Source of the DNA: Gnetum montanum
Taxonomy: Eukaryota; Streptophyta; Gnetopsida; Gnetales; Gnetaceae
Reading direction: 5' to 3'
Assembly (NCBI GenBank): GCA_015680685.1
Contig: MNCI01026298.1
Location: forward strand, 409,344-473,343
DNA: 64,000 nt
This document shows, one piece after another, positions 1-10,330 of this stretch (positions are counted from its first letter, which is position 1; each line of letters begins with the position of its first letter). The notes beneath the pieces were generated by a model. The model was not told the origin of the DNA, ran no database searches, and was given only the letters and a program-made list of their open reading frames with translations. Both the position numbers and the translations under genes were made by a program.

Positions 1-141
1 ATGCAAACTAGTTTTGTTGAGATGAAAGAAGGAGGAAACTTGAAAATAAGCTTTGATACAAACTCTTAAGCTCTCTTTTTCTTTGCCACTTACTCATATG
101 TAGCAACAATAACAAGAGAAATCTTAAGAACAAATGGAAGC

Positions 142-415
142 TTTATTGTAGATAAAAAAGATTTATAAGAACTCAAGGGATGCTTTAGAATGAGCTATGC
201 ACTTCTACTTTGGATGCTTGTTGAGGTGCTTATATAGATTACAAAAGCCAATGAAAGGCTTACAATAAAAAGATAAGATAGATAGAGAGAATTAGGCTCT
301 TTACATTAGGTCCATACACGTGGTATGTAGTGCAAAGTGAAATTTATCCACTAAATATATACAATAAAAAGTGAGTCTTGAGTCATCATACACTATCTTT
401 ATAAGTGTTTTTAGA
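142..415 (-). promoter_or_regulatory. Caulimovirid promoter and poly(A) region
   Basis: Downstream of the last coding stretch on the minus strand there is a TATA box, CTATATAAG, at 229-237. An AATAAA signal follows at 142-147, roughly 60 bases after the expected transcription start. This TATA-start-poly(A) arrangement is how caulimovirids make a terminally redundant pregenomic RNA (established for the family). A CACGTG-type G-box lies upstream near 315-320. The tRNA-Met primer site expected farther downstream would lie outside the window. Bases 1-141 show nothing else I can name. Confidence 0.5.
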
Positions 416-970
416 CTAGATATGACTATCAGAAGATGATTCTTTGTTATTATCTTCTTGGTAGTGTGTTATGAAACTTTCATGCATGATGTATAAGCCA
501 TTATTTATGACATAAGGGTCCAATAGATAAAGACATGAACTGATAGGATTATCAATGTTATTATTCCAGTAGTGGTTGATAGGATCACAATGGTTAATAG
601 TATAGGTATCATTATAATATTCATCATTATAAGATGGAGTATTGGATCTTTGACAAGAGATATTCATACAAAGATACTCGGATAATGGTTTGGCATATTA
701 CTATTCATAGGCTTTCCTTACTAGGGGACTAGCCTAAAAAGTAAAACCCTTATCATCATTATTCATTGGGTCCATCAAGTTTGCAAGAGTTCCTTGTAGG
801 AAATGAAATGGTTTGTACCCATAAGAATTCCACCAAGTCCTAAAGGTAGGATTCGGTCCATTCCAAACATCCAATGTTACTAGGAAGACACAAAAAAGAG
901 GTGCCAAGACTATGCAGAGGCTAGGTGCACCATGTAAGCTAAGTTTTGGTAGAATGTTCAAATAAAACAA
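416..970 (-). pseudogene. Caulimovirid polyprotein C-terminal remnant
   Basis: Two open stretches on the minus strand (734-970 and 416-667) lie between the RNase H remnant and the promoter. The first contains a Trp-rich patch (TWWNSYG) that looks like a conserved post-RNase H tail. The second is rich in Asn, Tyr and Ser with no motif I recognise. They continue the order of the polyprotein, so I assign them to its C terminus. Position is the main evidence, and the function is unknown. Bases 971-1239 hold only stop-interrupted sequence. Confidence 0.45.
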
Positions 971-1239
971 CTTTACTATTGTGAGCTTATTATACCAAGA
1001 AGTTCACTAAGTATAGATTTATCCTAGTCTATTAGAAACCACTTTTCTTGCATGCCATGTCCCCAATTATCTAATAAAGGTTATGAATCTATTAGCATTT
1101 CTTCTAGAATAATTAAATAAATTAGAATTATATCCTAGATCATCTTTCCAAAGGAGATGTGTAGATCCTCTCTACCAACCTTTGCTTTTAAAAACAATGG
1201 TTAGTGAAATTCTAAGGTTAAAAAATTAGCAAAAGAGTT

Positions 1240-1660
1240 TGTTTTTCTAGAGATATATTTACAAATAAAAACAAAATTTTATAGCCATAATAATTACTAA
1301 TTAATCTAGAATGGGCTAATTTATTAGCAGTTTTAGAGTTTAAGAAACTAGTGAAATTTTTTAGCTCACTTTTAACTATAAATTTTTAATTTTGGACAAA
1401 TAATCTAAAACTCTCTATTCCTTTAATTATCGTTAGTAACTCTTTATGTGTGTTGTGATAATTCTATTAAGCTTGGTTAAAATTATTGAACATATTTCTA
1501 CATACATATTCTTTGTTATTATCTTTTTCTTTTAAGACTACACCCCAATATTTTTTAGAGGCATATATCTGAATGATCTTAGTTCCATTCCTATAAATAT
1601 GAAGTGTTGGGAGATTTTGGCATTTTCTCTTGATTATTTTGACTATAACAATGAACTCAT
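1240..1660 (-). pseudogene. Caulimovirid RNase H, decayed
   Basis: Minus-strand translation shows an RNase H fold signature: ASKKYWGVVL, then HKELLTIIKGIESFRLF, then a KNFTSFL segment. RNase H would degrade the RNA strand during viral DNA synthesis. The aspartate expected before the first Ala-Ser is Tyr here (YAS), while the Glu of HKEL is kept. Two adjacent stop codons precede the HKEL motif. The domain follows the RT directly, as in all Caulimoviridae. It is inactive. Confidence 0.75.
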
Positions 1661-1959
1661 CTATTCAGGCTAGAGGTTTTTTCTCAAGTTGATGATTAAG
1701 AATATTTCTATCTTAAGCAATGTTTTGGTAGAATCTAGCTAAGTAGTTAATACATCCTAGGAATTTTTATAATTGGATTTTGTCATGATTTTCATTTGGA
1801 AAATTTCTCAGTTTGGTGAGGGCATGTTGCTACATTAAGATATTATCATTAGAAATTTTTATTCCTAAAAAGGAAACTTCAAGTACAACATTGATCATTT
1901 TAGTGGATGATAGAACTATGCTATTTTTATAGATGACTTTGTAAAATTGTTGGAGATGC

Positions 1960-2531
1960 TAAAGGTGATGTTCCAAATTTTTACTAAAAATAAGTATGTC
2001 ATTAATATATACAATTAAAAATGAAAAAAAATCTTTAAATATCTTATCCATTATTTATTGGAAGATGGATGGTGCGATTTTTAATCCAAAAGGTAAGATT
2101 TTCCATTCAAACAAACCATGTGGAACTGTAAAAGCAGTTTTGTTTTTATTTTTTGGGATGGATCTTATTTTCTAGAAACCACTTTTAAGGTCAAATTTTG
2201 AGTAGATGTGGCTTCCTTGTATGCATTAAAGTAAGTCATCCTTTGAAGGAATTGGATGTTCAACTACTTCAATCTTATCATTTAATGGTTTGTAATTAAC
2301 CACTAATGTTTTCTTACCTTGGATTTGCTCACTATGCTTATTTACATAAAATATTGCACAGGAAAAAGGGATCTTATTGGGTTGTATTAATCTTTTCTTT
2401 AATAAGCCTTGTATTTTGGTTTGACATTCTTGTCTGAAGGAAGGTGACATACCAATATGATGAATAGTTATTACACTAATGAGACTTGATGTGCCAAAAT
2501 GTTTTTTTGTCTCTCTTGCATAATATTTCAT
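1960..2531 (-). pseudogene. Caulimovirid reverse transcriptase, decayed
   Basis: The open stretch 2226-2531 holds the N-terminal RT half, ending in VNYKPLND and HPIPSKDDLL, both typical of Caulimoviridae. Lower coordinates carry HGLFEWKILPFGLK, APSIFQ, a stop, and then the active-site motif. That motif reads YINDILIFSK at 1995-2009, where the family has YxDD, so the first catalytic Asp is Asn. At least one stop and a frame change separate the halves. The family assignment is firm, and loss of activity follows from the visible changes. Confidence 0.88.
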
Positions 2532-2649
2532 AAATTTTTCTTTAATGTCATCAATTTGATTAGTAGTTTTACTTACTACATTTATTATCCATTAGGATTT
2601 TTTTTCTTTAGTTTTTGAGAACACTTGAATCTTGATTCATAAGAAAACT

Positions 2650-2960
2650 TTCATTGATAAGTTACTGTACCTAAAGTAATATGATTAATATTAATGGAAA
2701 AGGATCCTATAAGATCTAGGTTATCTATTCCTATTAACATATCATATTCCACTAATTCACAATGTAATACTTTAATTTGGACTATTTTATTTCCAATCAA
2801 AAAATAGAATATTAGCATGGAATTTAGAGTTTTGTCTACTATGGTTAAGTTATAAGGATAAAGGCTTATTAGGAATCCATAGATCTTTTTGTATAGCAAA
2901 AAATCTAGCCAAACTTGTTTCACCACTAGAATCAATTAGAACAACAATGGGTTAAGGTTT
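2650..2960 (-). pseudogene. Caulimovirid aspartic protease remnant
   Basis: Upstream of the RT on the minus strand, a retropepsin-like segment reads VVLIDSSGETSLARF at about 2905-2950. A second conserved block follows, with DMLIGIDNLDLIG near 2730. A DTG or DSG triad is expected and DSSG is seen, so the active site is altered. The reading frame changes after the first block. Retropepsins of this family release coat protein and RT from the polyprotein. The assignment rests on position and the two blocks. Confidence 0.6.
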
Positions 2961-3223
2961 GAAGTGAGGAATTTTAATTGTTAATGTGCAAATTGGAAGA
3001 ATTGTTATATTACACATATATATAGTACAAGAAGTATCCTCTTATTATTGTATAGAAGCATTAATTTATTTTCATATTGTGCTTGTTGATAGGCCTCTTC
3101 TTCCTATTCTAATTATTCTAACTCATTAGTTTCTCTAGCTAGATATCCTTTTAGTTATTGGATTTGGACTTGTCTAAGAATAACTTTAGTTTGGTTAGTT
3201 TGTCTTGCTAGTCTAGGTTGAGG

Positions 3224-3790
3224 TTATAAAGAAGATCCCACAAATAAATCATAGGTAGGATTCCATGTGTATTCTAGTTTGATTTGAGATTCTTCTTCAT
3301 CTAGCCTAGAGGAAGTTTGTTCTCTAGTACTTTCCATGACTAGCCTATGTCGTAGTTGATCTAATATACCATTTTGGTGATCTATACATTTTTGTATAGT
3401 TATTCTTTTATCTATCTCATATATAGGATTATCTTTAAATTGTTTTTTCAAATATTTTAATTTTTTGGTAAATAATTCAAAATTCTCTATGTATACTACA
3501 TGTACTAATTCTAAAAGTATTACAATAAAATGTTTGTTAAGACATATCATCTGATTTATTGAACAAATGAGAGCATTGATCTTTAGAAGGGGAGAGATCA
3601 TGGTCAAATGTCTCATCACTAGAACGTTCAATGTTTGTTGTCCTACAATCAGAATCTTCATGGTAATCAAACTAAGATTAATTGATATCCTGGTTAGTAA
3701 TAAAGTTAAATTTTTTGTTGTTTTGTGTTTAGGACATTTATGAGCATAATGGTTTTCACCACAGATAAGACATTGGATTTCTTTAGAGGA
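3224..3790 (-). pseudogene. Caulimovirid zinc knuckle and coat-protease linker
   Basis: At 3734-3772 the minus strand encodes CLICGENHYAHKC, a retroviral-type zinc knuckle, which in this family ends the coat protein and binds nucleic acid. The spacing is CX2CX3HX4C, one residue shorter than the usual CX2CX4HX4C. Downstream, 3224-3670 is an open, charged, probably helical linker (ILDQLRHRLVME, then an acidic patch) with no known domain. Basic residues follow the knuckle directly, as in other caulimovirid coat proteins. Bases 2961-3223 carry stop-interrupted linker. Confidence 0.65.
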
Positions 3791-5168
3791 TTTTTTGGTA
3801 TTTATACACTTGAAATATTTCTTTTTCTTGTTGAATTTAGGCTTTGGAAATTATTTGGAGAAATAATGTGCTTGAGATTTATGGTTTCTACATGGGTCAT
3901 AAGATTTTGGTTTAGTTGACTTTCAGGTCCTAAGTTTAGGAGAGTGATGCTAGCCATAATAGTCAGGGAAATGTTAGTAGCAAAAAGAATGTCCAAATTT
4001 CTTCTTATGTTTATACATTACTCGTTGGGCTTTGATCTTAGAGCACATAAGAAAATGAACTTCCTTAATAAATTAACAAATTTCTCCAAAGCTCATGGCT
4101 TTAATATCTTTACTTTGTGTTCCCATTTTAGCTTTGTATTAATCCTTAAAATACTTAGGAAATGAGAGTAAGAAGGTTGTTTTGGTAGTGTTATCATGTA
4201 ATAGCCCACTAGTATAATATTAGATAGTCATTTGATGGAGATATTTATCTAATTTGGACATGTCCTCTAATTTGGCTTCTAGAAAACGTTCATGAGAAAA
4301 GTTACCTAACTTAGTTTTAATACAAATAAATTCTTTTATTAAAGCATTAATAAAGTCTTTATTGAAAGAATTTAATAATTCTTTTTTAATATCTAAAGGT
4401 TGTGTGGGAATATTTTTCCACCAAAATCTAAGAATTTTAGTAAAACCAAAGATAATACTTTGTATTGCTTCTCTAATGATTTTGCAGTGGAGAACAATAT
4501 ACGCGTCTATCAAACTACCTATCATTTGTATCATAAGATATTTTTCTTCATAGTCAGCATCATCTATGTTCAAGGTGATTTTTTTTGTAGGAATAGTACA
4601 TATGTTAAGAATATCTAGAATGTCTATTTGCTTGTGTTTTTTTCTAAATTGATGAGAATGAGCATATTGTTGATTTGCCTATGTCACCTACCTAGCATAG
4701 ATTTAGTTTTATATTTCCTTAGCAAAAGTCCTATGTACATTTCTAGGGGAAGAGGATATGTAGATGCCAGTAGGTTGAATGGAGAATTTTGGATAAGAAG
4801 GAATAGTTTTAGGTTTAGAAGAAGGGTGTTCTTCAAGTTACTTTGTATTCCTATTACATATTTTCCTATGATTTGAACATTCTTGTATAATGGGTATGTG
4901 GTTTCATTATTCCAATTTTGGAGTTTTAGAGTGTTTGAAATATCTTCCACCTTTTCAGATCCTTTCATGTATAACTTGAAGAATCAATGAGAAAAATCTT
5001 AAGACATAGATGTTTCAAGTTCCTTAAACTTCTTGACCTAAGTTGAACTAATTCGTTTGCTAGGAGATTTCCATTCTTTTAATCCTTTGTATTTATAGAT
5101 AGATTGATGTTCAATTTTTTCTTTCTTAGAATATTTCTTTCTAATTTCTTTCTCCTTTACAACTAAAA
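3791..5168 (-). pseudogene. Caulimovirid coat protein region, decayed
   Basis: Open stretches at 4684-4968 and 4220-4573 lie directly upstream of the zinc knuckle on the minus strand. The second contains LRFWWKN inside a helical region, resembling the Trp-containing core of caulimovirid capsids. The first includes a possible start (MKGSEKVED). Before that is a Lys/Glu-rich segment that runs into the LTR insertion at 5168 and continues on its far side. The capsid call rests on order, the FWW patch and the downstream knuckle. No complete frame survives. Confidence 0.55.
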
Positions 5169-6071
5169 TGATGAGTCATGAATTTGTTGATAGCTATGAT
5201 AACGCACCCATGATAACACACCCATGATATCGCACCCACGATATCACATCCGCAGAATCACAGCCGATGCGATATCGCGTACGTGATATCACAACCCAAG
5301 CCGCGATATCGCATATGCTATATTGTGGCCCACCGCAATGTCTATAAGTAAGAGGTGGCTTTCCCAATTTTAGGCACTTAGATTTAGACCCTTAGCTAGA
5401 CTCTTGCAATTTTATCATTCCAGAGTTAGAATATTTCCCAGTGTATGCCTACAGTGTGGTGAATGTAATTGTACGGCATCCTTATTCAAGTGTGACATAC
5501 TTGGACATGAACATGACCAGAAATAAAGATCAAGATTACTTCATCATTGTAGCAATCACTTAGATTAATTATTTATTTAATTTTTATTTAATGCTTTCCT
5601 AGTTAATCTCTCTCACCCTTATCTCATGTTAAAATGTAGAATGAGTACAACTTGATTACGAGCATTTAAGTGTAACTACTTGGTAACCCAGTAGCGTACC
5701 TAGGATCTACGCTTGGTAATCCTAGTGGTAGTCATGCACGAAGTCCAAGATGTGTATGGATAATCAAGGAACGAATGCTCATCGCACTTAGGCTAGTTAG
5801 ATTCTCTCTCACCCTTTCTCTCTTAGCTTAGTTAATCTTATTTACCATCATACCCAGGAGTAGCATTAGGTTAGAACCACATCATACACCTCACTCTGGA
5901 CTAAACCATACGTGACAAAGCTAATACTAGTCCAGGTGGGAAGACAACAAACTGCAACCTAAAGCTAACTATCTAAATGCCACAACTAGTCCGTCTGTGG
6001 AGTTCGATCGGATTGCATGTGTAACGCTCGTATTCGTATGGTTGAGTGTAGGGGTACCTTGCCACTCATCA
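5169..6071 (+). repeat. Family A solo LTR (A1)
   Basis: A 903-bp LTR starts TGATGAG and ends CTCATCA, with 5-bp flanks TAAAA (5164-5168) and TAAAG (6072-6076), a target-site duplication with one change. It is in LTR-plus orientation: an array of GATATC-type palindromes at about 5220-5325, a TATA-like CTATAAGTAAGAGG at about 5341, an AATAAAGA poly(A)-like signal near 5523, and the family end GGGGTACC. No internal element sequence is present, so it is a solo LTR left by LTR-LTR recombination (inference). The caulimovirid frame resumes on both sides. Confidence 0.9.
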
Positions 6072-6075
6072 TAAA

Positions 6076-6760
6076 GCATGTGGATTGTTTAAGAAAAATG
6101 ATTAAAATTTCATAACTAAAGATTTTATTTCTCTAGTTATTTTTTTGATTTGTTTTTCTTGTTGATGGGAAAATAAAAAATATTGTTGATTACCTAATAA
6201 AGCATAAGTAGGATTTTTATGTATTTTTTTTTTATTTTTCAATGTTTTTGGAGTTTTCGTTTGGAATGCAATTAAAGTTTAACTTGCAATTATTATCTAA
6301 GAAGTTATTAAATTCCTTACTATCATACTATGTAGGATTGCTAGAGGAAGAAGAAGAAAAGAGGAAATCTTTGATCTCTTGGTTTGTTTCTATTTGTTCT
6401 TCATTAAATTTTGGTGGTAGACTTAGATCTAGATTTTGGGGTGAGTGAGGTTCGAAATGATATTGGAATTCTTAATCAGGATCCATCCTAAGTACTTTAG
6501 ATACTTTAAACGTATTAATATTAATTAGTGAAGCATACTCTTTATGCCTCTAATTGTGGTTTGTTTATGAAGTTATAAATAAGTGTAGGATGGATCTGTT
6601 ACTGTACTAGACCTAGGTTGTTCACTTTTAGAAGTTGATGACCAAGAGATGAAGCTTGCATCATCAGAGGAAGAATCTTTTAGGAGATACAAAGGTCTTT
6701 CAAGAAGTATAAAATCATGATTAGATCTTATCCTTGGAATGCCTTAAAGAAAATACAAAG
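6076..6760 (-). pseudogene. Caulimovirid linker upstream of coat
   Basis: On the minus strand this stretch reads as a degenerate but continuous protein: a Ser-rich segment with PRSSTVTDPSYTY, then FEPHSPQNLDLSLPPKF, a run of Ser, and finally a Lys-rich tail that continues across LTR A1 into the coat region. It is probably the tail of the movement protein and the movement-coat linker of the polyprotein, judged by order only. Several stops and at least one frame change are present. No movement-protein core motif is visible, so the 5' part is missing. Confidence 0.45.
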
Positions 6761-6789
6761 AAACACTTTCTCAAGAATCATTTAAGATT

Positions 6790-7140
6790 GCAACAATAAG
6801 TAATAATCATTAACACCCTTTCCACCTTTGAAATTTTGGGAAATGTAACCTTCTTTTGTAAGTTTAAGAACATCCTTGTACATACCTACTTTAAAATAGT
6901 TTTTGATGATTAATTTCAAAGTCTTGGTTTTGTCTTTATATCCAACCATGTTACTATGATATTTTCCTTCAATAATCTTAGATTTGAAATCATATGTGGT
7001 AACATAAACTTTGATATCTCTAAAAAGAATACCATTCTTGATATGACATGCTTTTCATTTATTAGCCCTTGTTAGTAATGAAGAATTTAAATCTTTCTAG
7101 ATATCACAAAAATTAGTATCATTAGGATATAACTAAATAA
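6790..7140 (-). pseudogene. Element B integrase zinc-binding domain
   Basis: The minus strand reads a degenerate HHCC region: KYHSNMVGYKDKTKTLKLI, then NYFKVGMYKDVLK, then GGKGV. Chromovirus integrases have H-x-H then NYYWPGMYKDV then CxxC at this place. The second His and the CxxC cysteines are not preserved. The catalytic core that should follow is absent because the element breaks off near 6790. Confidence 0.65.
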
Positions 7141-7650
7141 GAGACTTAAAAACTTTAACATCAACTCAAGAATGAGAAATATAAATTTGAGATAAAGCAT
7201 CCAAAAAAACTTTTAACTTGCTAGTTCTATGTGTTAAAACCAAATGAAACTCTTGCAATTGCTCTATCCATTTCATATGCTTAGAACTCAATTTCTTTTA
7301 AGAATTCAAAAATTGAAGTGCTCTATGATCATTCAATAAAAGAAATTTACACCTTAGCAAGTCATGTCTTAAATGCTAAATGTCTTAAAGTATAACATAC
7401 AATTCCTTCTCATATATAACATAATTTTATCTAGATTCATTTAATATTTTAGATAAAAATGCAATACTCTTACCCTCTTGAGATAGCACATCTATAATAG
7501 CAAGTCCACTTGCATCCACCTCTACTTTTAAAATTTTAGAATTTTCAAAACTAGAGCACTAAAAATCTTTTTCTTCAATGCTTAAAACAAATTTTCTTTT
7601 GCATCATTCCATATATAAACTAAATTATTCTTAAAAAAACACACCAGAGG
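7141..7650 (-). pseudogene. Element B RNase H
   Basis: The RNase H region is recognisable by QEGKSIAFLSKILNES, YEKELYVIL and HRALQFLNS, followed by HMKWIEQLQEF, all standard Ty3/gypsy blocks in the right order. Frame changes occur after YEKEL, and stops replace expected Gln and Trp codons. Its role would be removal of template RNA during reverse transcription. The best match within the window is the RNase H of element E. Confidence 0.75.
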
Positions 7651-7759
7651 CCATGTACTACAATTAAAATTTCTAATAAATCTCATATAGAAGCCAACCA
7701 AACTAATAAAATATCTCATCTATCCCATATATTTAGCTGAAGACTACTCCTTAATGGTC

Positions 7760-8500
7760 TTGATCTTACTTTGCCCCATCTTGACTTGATTCTTGAAGAT
7801 AACATAACATAATTAGATAATTTTTTTCTTCATGAAATGATACTTCTTGATATTAGTTACCAGTTAAGCTTCATGCAAATTTGAGCACATCAACCTCAAG
7901 TGATGCACATGCTCATCTTCATTAGAGTTGTAAACAAGAATATCATTAAAGAAAATAATGTAACATTTTCCAATAAGATCTCTTGAAACATCATGCATAA
8001 GTCTCATGAATGTGACTAGAGCATTGGTTGGCCTAAAAGGCATGAATAATCATTCATACAAATCATTAGATATTTTTAATATTATTTTCATTTATCTCCT
8101 AGTCTAATTCTAACTTTAAGATATTTACTTTTCAAATCAATCTTTGAAAATATTCCAATATTTTCTAAAACATAAAGAATGTTACTCATTTTATGCATAA
8201 GAAATCTGTACTTAATAGTAATTCTATTAACAACCCTAGAATTAATGAATATGCTCCTGTCATCTATGTCATTTTTAGGAACAAGGATAATTGGAACATG
8301 ATATGGAAAAATGGATTTTTTAATGAAACCATTGGAGAGTAACTCACTTATGTAATTCCTTCCTCTAATGCAGACTCATTAAGTAAGTTCTTTGATTTGG
8401 AATGATTGCTTCATAAAATAAAATAAATTTGATTCTAAATGAATATCATCAGGAAAAGCTCTTCAAATTTAGCTTTAAAGACATCAGTAAATTCTTGAGC
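7760..8500 (-). pseudogene. Element B reverse transcriptase
   Basis: The minus strand encodes MPFRPTNALVTFMRLMHD, corresponding to the usual MPFGLTNAPATFMRLMND of chromoviruses. The active site follows as FFNDILVYNS, where YxDD is expected. The first catalytic Asp is Asn, so the enzyme is dead. The N-terminal half toward 8500 is degraded beyond clear reading. Confidence 0.75.
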
Positions 8501-8639
8501 TAATAATTGCACAATTGGTGGAAACTTAATTTGAGGTTCCTCTTCACATGTAGCAATAGTAGATACAATGATAAAATCATATTATTTTTCTTTATAAGCT
8601 TTGAGATATTCATTCTAACTAAGAAAAATCAATGGATCA

Positions 8640-9070
8640 TTAGTAGATACATTCTCTTTGTGTTGTTATCTCATAGGAATCAATTGGTATATTTCATGTT
8701 TCATAGAAATTGATCAAATATCTTGCTCTATCAAATGTAGTCCTGTTATCATAGTTACAAGGTCTACCAATTATGACATTAGCACTATCAATGAGAAGAA
8801 TTTCATATTATATTTTATCATTAAAAGAGCAAATTTTAAAAGATAAAATATGCCTTTTCTTTACCTCTTGAAAATGATCTCTAAAGAGCCAATACACTCT
8901 ATAGGATTTAGGATGAAATTTTGTTTAGTCAAGGTATATCAATAGCCTTAGGAAAGATAAAATTTTCTTATGCATTATCATCTATCAAGATGTAATGCCA
9001 TTTACCACTAGAGAGACATCTAGCCTTAATTCTAAAGAGCATTTTCTTTGAAGGATCTTCATCAACATTG
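8640..9070 (-). pseudogene. Element B protease and linker
   Basis: A retropepsin active site is seen as ILIDDNA (usually LIDxGA) followed by ENFI, in the same context as the DEGAQENAI of element E. The Gly of the triad is replaced. Downstream, VIIGRPCNYDNRTTFD corresponds to the conserved LLGRPWQYDR linker between protease and RT in chromoviruses. Several stops interrupt the region. Confidence 0.6.
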
Positions 9071-9089
9071 ATGTTTCTCATAAATAAAT

Positions 9090-10330
9090 TAATTTTTATA
9101 ACATATTCAATTAAAGGAACATTAATATTACCTTTAATTTAAGAATTTTCTTTCTTCAAATATTGAATTTCCTTGCACTTAGAATACTTACATTTCTTAT
9201 ACTCTCATTGCTTATGTTCCAACTTTCCACAATTGAGGTATTATCATTTCCTTAATCTTTTTCCTCCTTAAAGGTATTTTTCTTAGAATCTTGAGCTTTC
9301 TAGTTCTTCTTCTACTTCTTAGATAACTTTTCTTTGGAATTACCTTTCTTCTTTGCTTCTTTATATCCCTTTGAAGTCTTGGAATCTACATTTTTTAAAA
9401 ATTTGAAACCTTTGTTGTAGTTGTGCAGTTCCTTTTCAGCTTTAAGAGCTTAATCAAAAGCCTTGTACAAGGTTTGAGTTTTATATAAGAGAAGATCTTA
9501 CTATAATTCCTTCATTAATATACCTTGAAATTTAGAAGCTTGCTCATATTTATTCTAATGAACTTTAGCTTGCTTGAAAGCTTTGCAAAAATTCATATAA
9601 TATTCCTTGACACTATTATCATCTTGTGTCATATATTTCAATCTTTAAATTGATTTTTTCATATGATGAGACTTTTTAAATATGTTCTTAAACATAAATT
9701 GCATAAGAGAACAATCTTTGATAGGAGTATCATTACCAATCATCTAAGAATTACTTTGATACTAGTGCCATACCTTCAAGCTTAGTTTCATTATATGACA
9801 CCTTTTTAATGCTCTTTAATCTCTTCAAGATCCTATTTGTTCATTATCTTAAGCTAAAAGAGAAAGGATTTAATATTTTACATTCCATTAAAGGTTTTAA
9901 TTTTAACATGAGGCAATCTAGAAGAATTTTTAAATGCTCTAGTAAGAGCATGCTCAATTCCTTCACTTGGATTTCCTAAAGGCTTTGAAGATAGTTTCTT
10001 CTTCCCTTTCCTTGGAAAGATGAACCATTGAGACTTGTTCTCAACCCTTGGAACATGAAATGTCTTGTCATCTTGCTCCTTATTCTCTTCAAAATCTTCA
10101 TTCTTAAAAGGAATATAATCTTCAAAAGAAGATAGATATAGATGAATTTGTTGAAAAAGTCCTTAGTGAAGAAGCTCTTAAGTTGTTCTGTTTTCTAGAT
10201 TTGTTTATTACAGAATAATTTTCTTTGTTCTCTTCTAGCTTATGAAATTTTTTCATAATATACTTGAAAGAATTCTTCATGTCTTTTAATATTTAGCTGA
10301 ATCTTAAAATGTCTTCTTCTTTGAAGCCAT
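9090..10330 (-). pseudogene. Element B gag
   Basis: A start codon at 10330-10328 begins MASKKK and is followed at once by stops. Clear gag text appears lower down: EYYMNFCKAFKQAKVH, YEQASKFQGIL and ALKAEKELHN, then a Lys-rich tail and a zinc-knuckle remnant NCGKLEHKQ. In E the equivalent blocks are EFYIKFFDLFHQSKLN and ALKAKKKLNG. Gag would form the virus-like particle. Bases 10331-10469 look like the untranslated leader and show no primer-binding site. Confidence 0.65.

Larger units (their letters stand above)
1..6790 (-). mobile_element. Endogenous caulimovirid (plant pararetrovirus), decayed
   Basis: On the minus strand, from high to low coordinates, are a polyprotein linker, a coat-like region, a zinc knuckle, an aspartic protease, a reverse transcriptase, an RNase H and then a promoter-like region. 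This order and the RT and RNase H signatures (KPLND, LPFGLKIAPSIFQ) are those of Caulimoviridae and not of Ty3/gypsy elements. Reading frames continue from domain to domain, interrupted by stops and frame changes. This suggests one long polyprotein, as in petuvirus- or florendovirus-like genomes (inference). A family A solo LTR interrupts it at 5169-6071. The upstream movement-protein part is missing where chromovirus relic B begins near 6740-6830. The copy is clearly inactive: catalytic residues are lost and stops are frequent. The genus is not determined. Confidence 0.85.
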
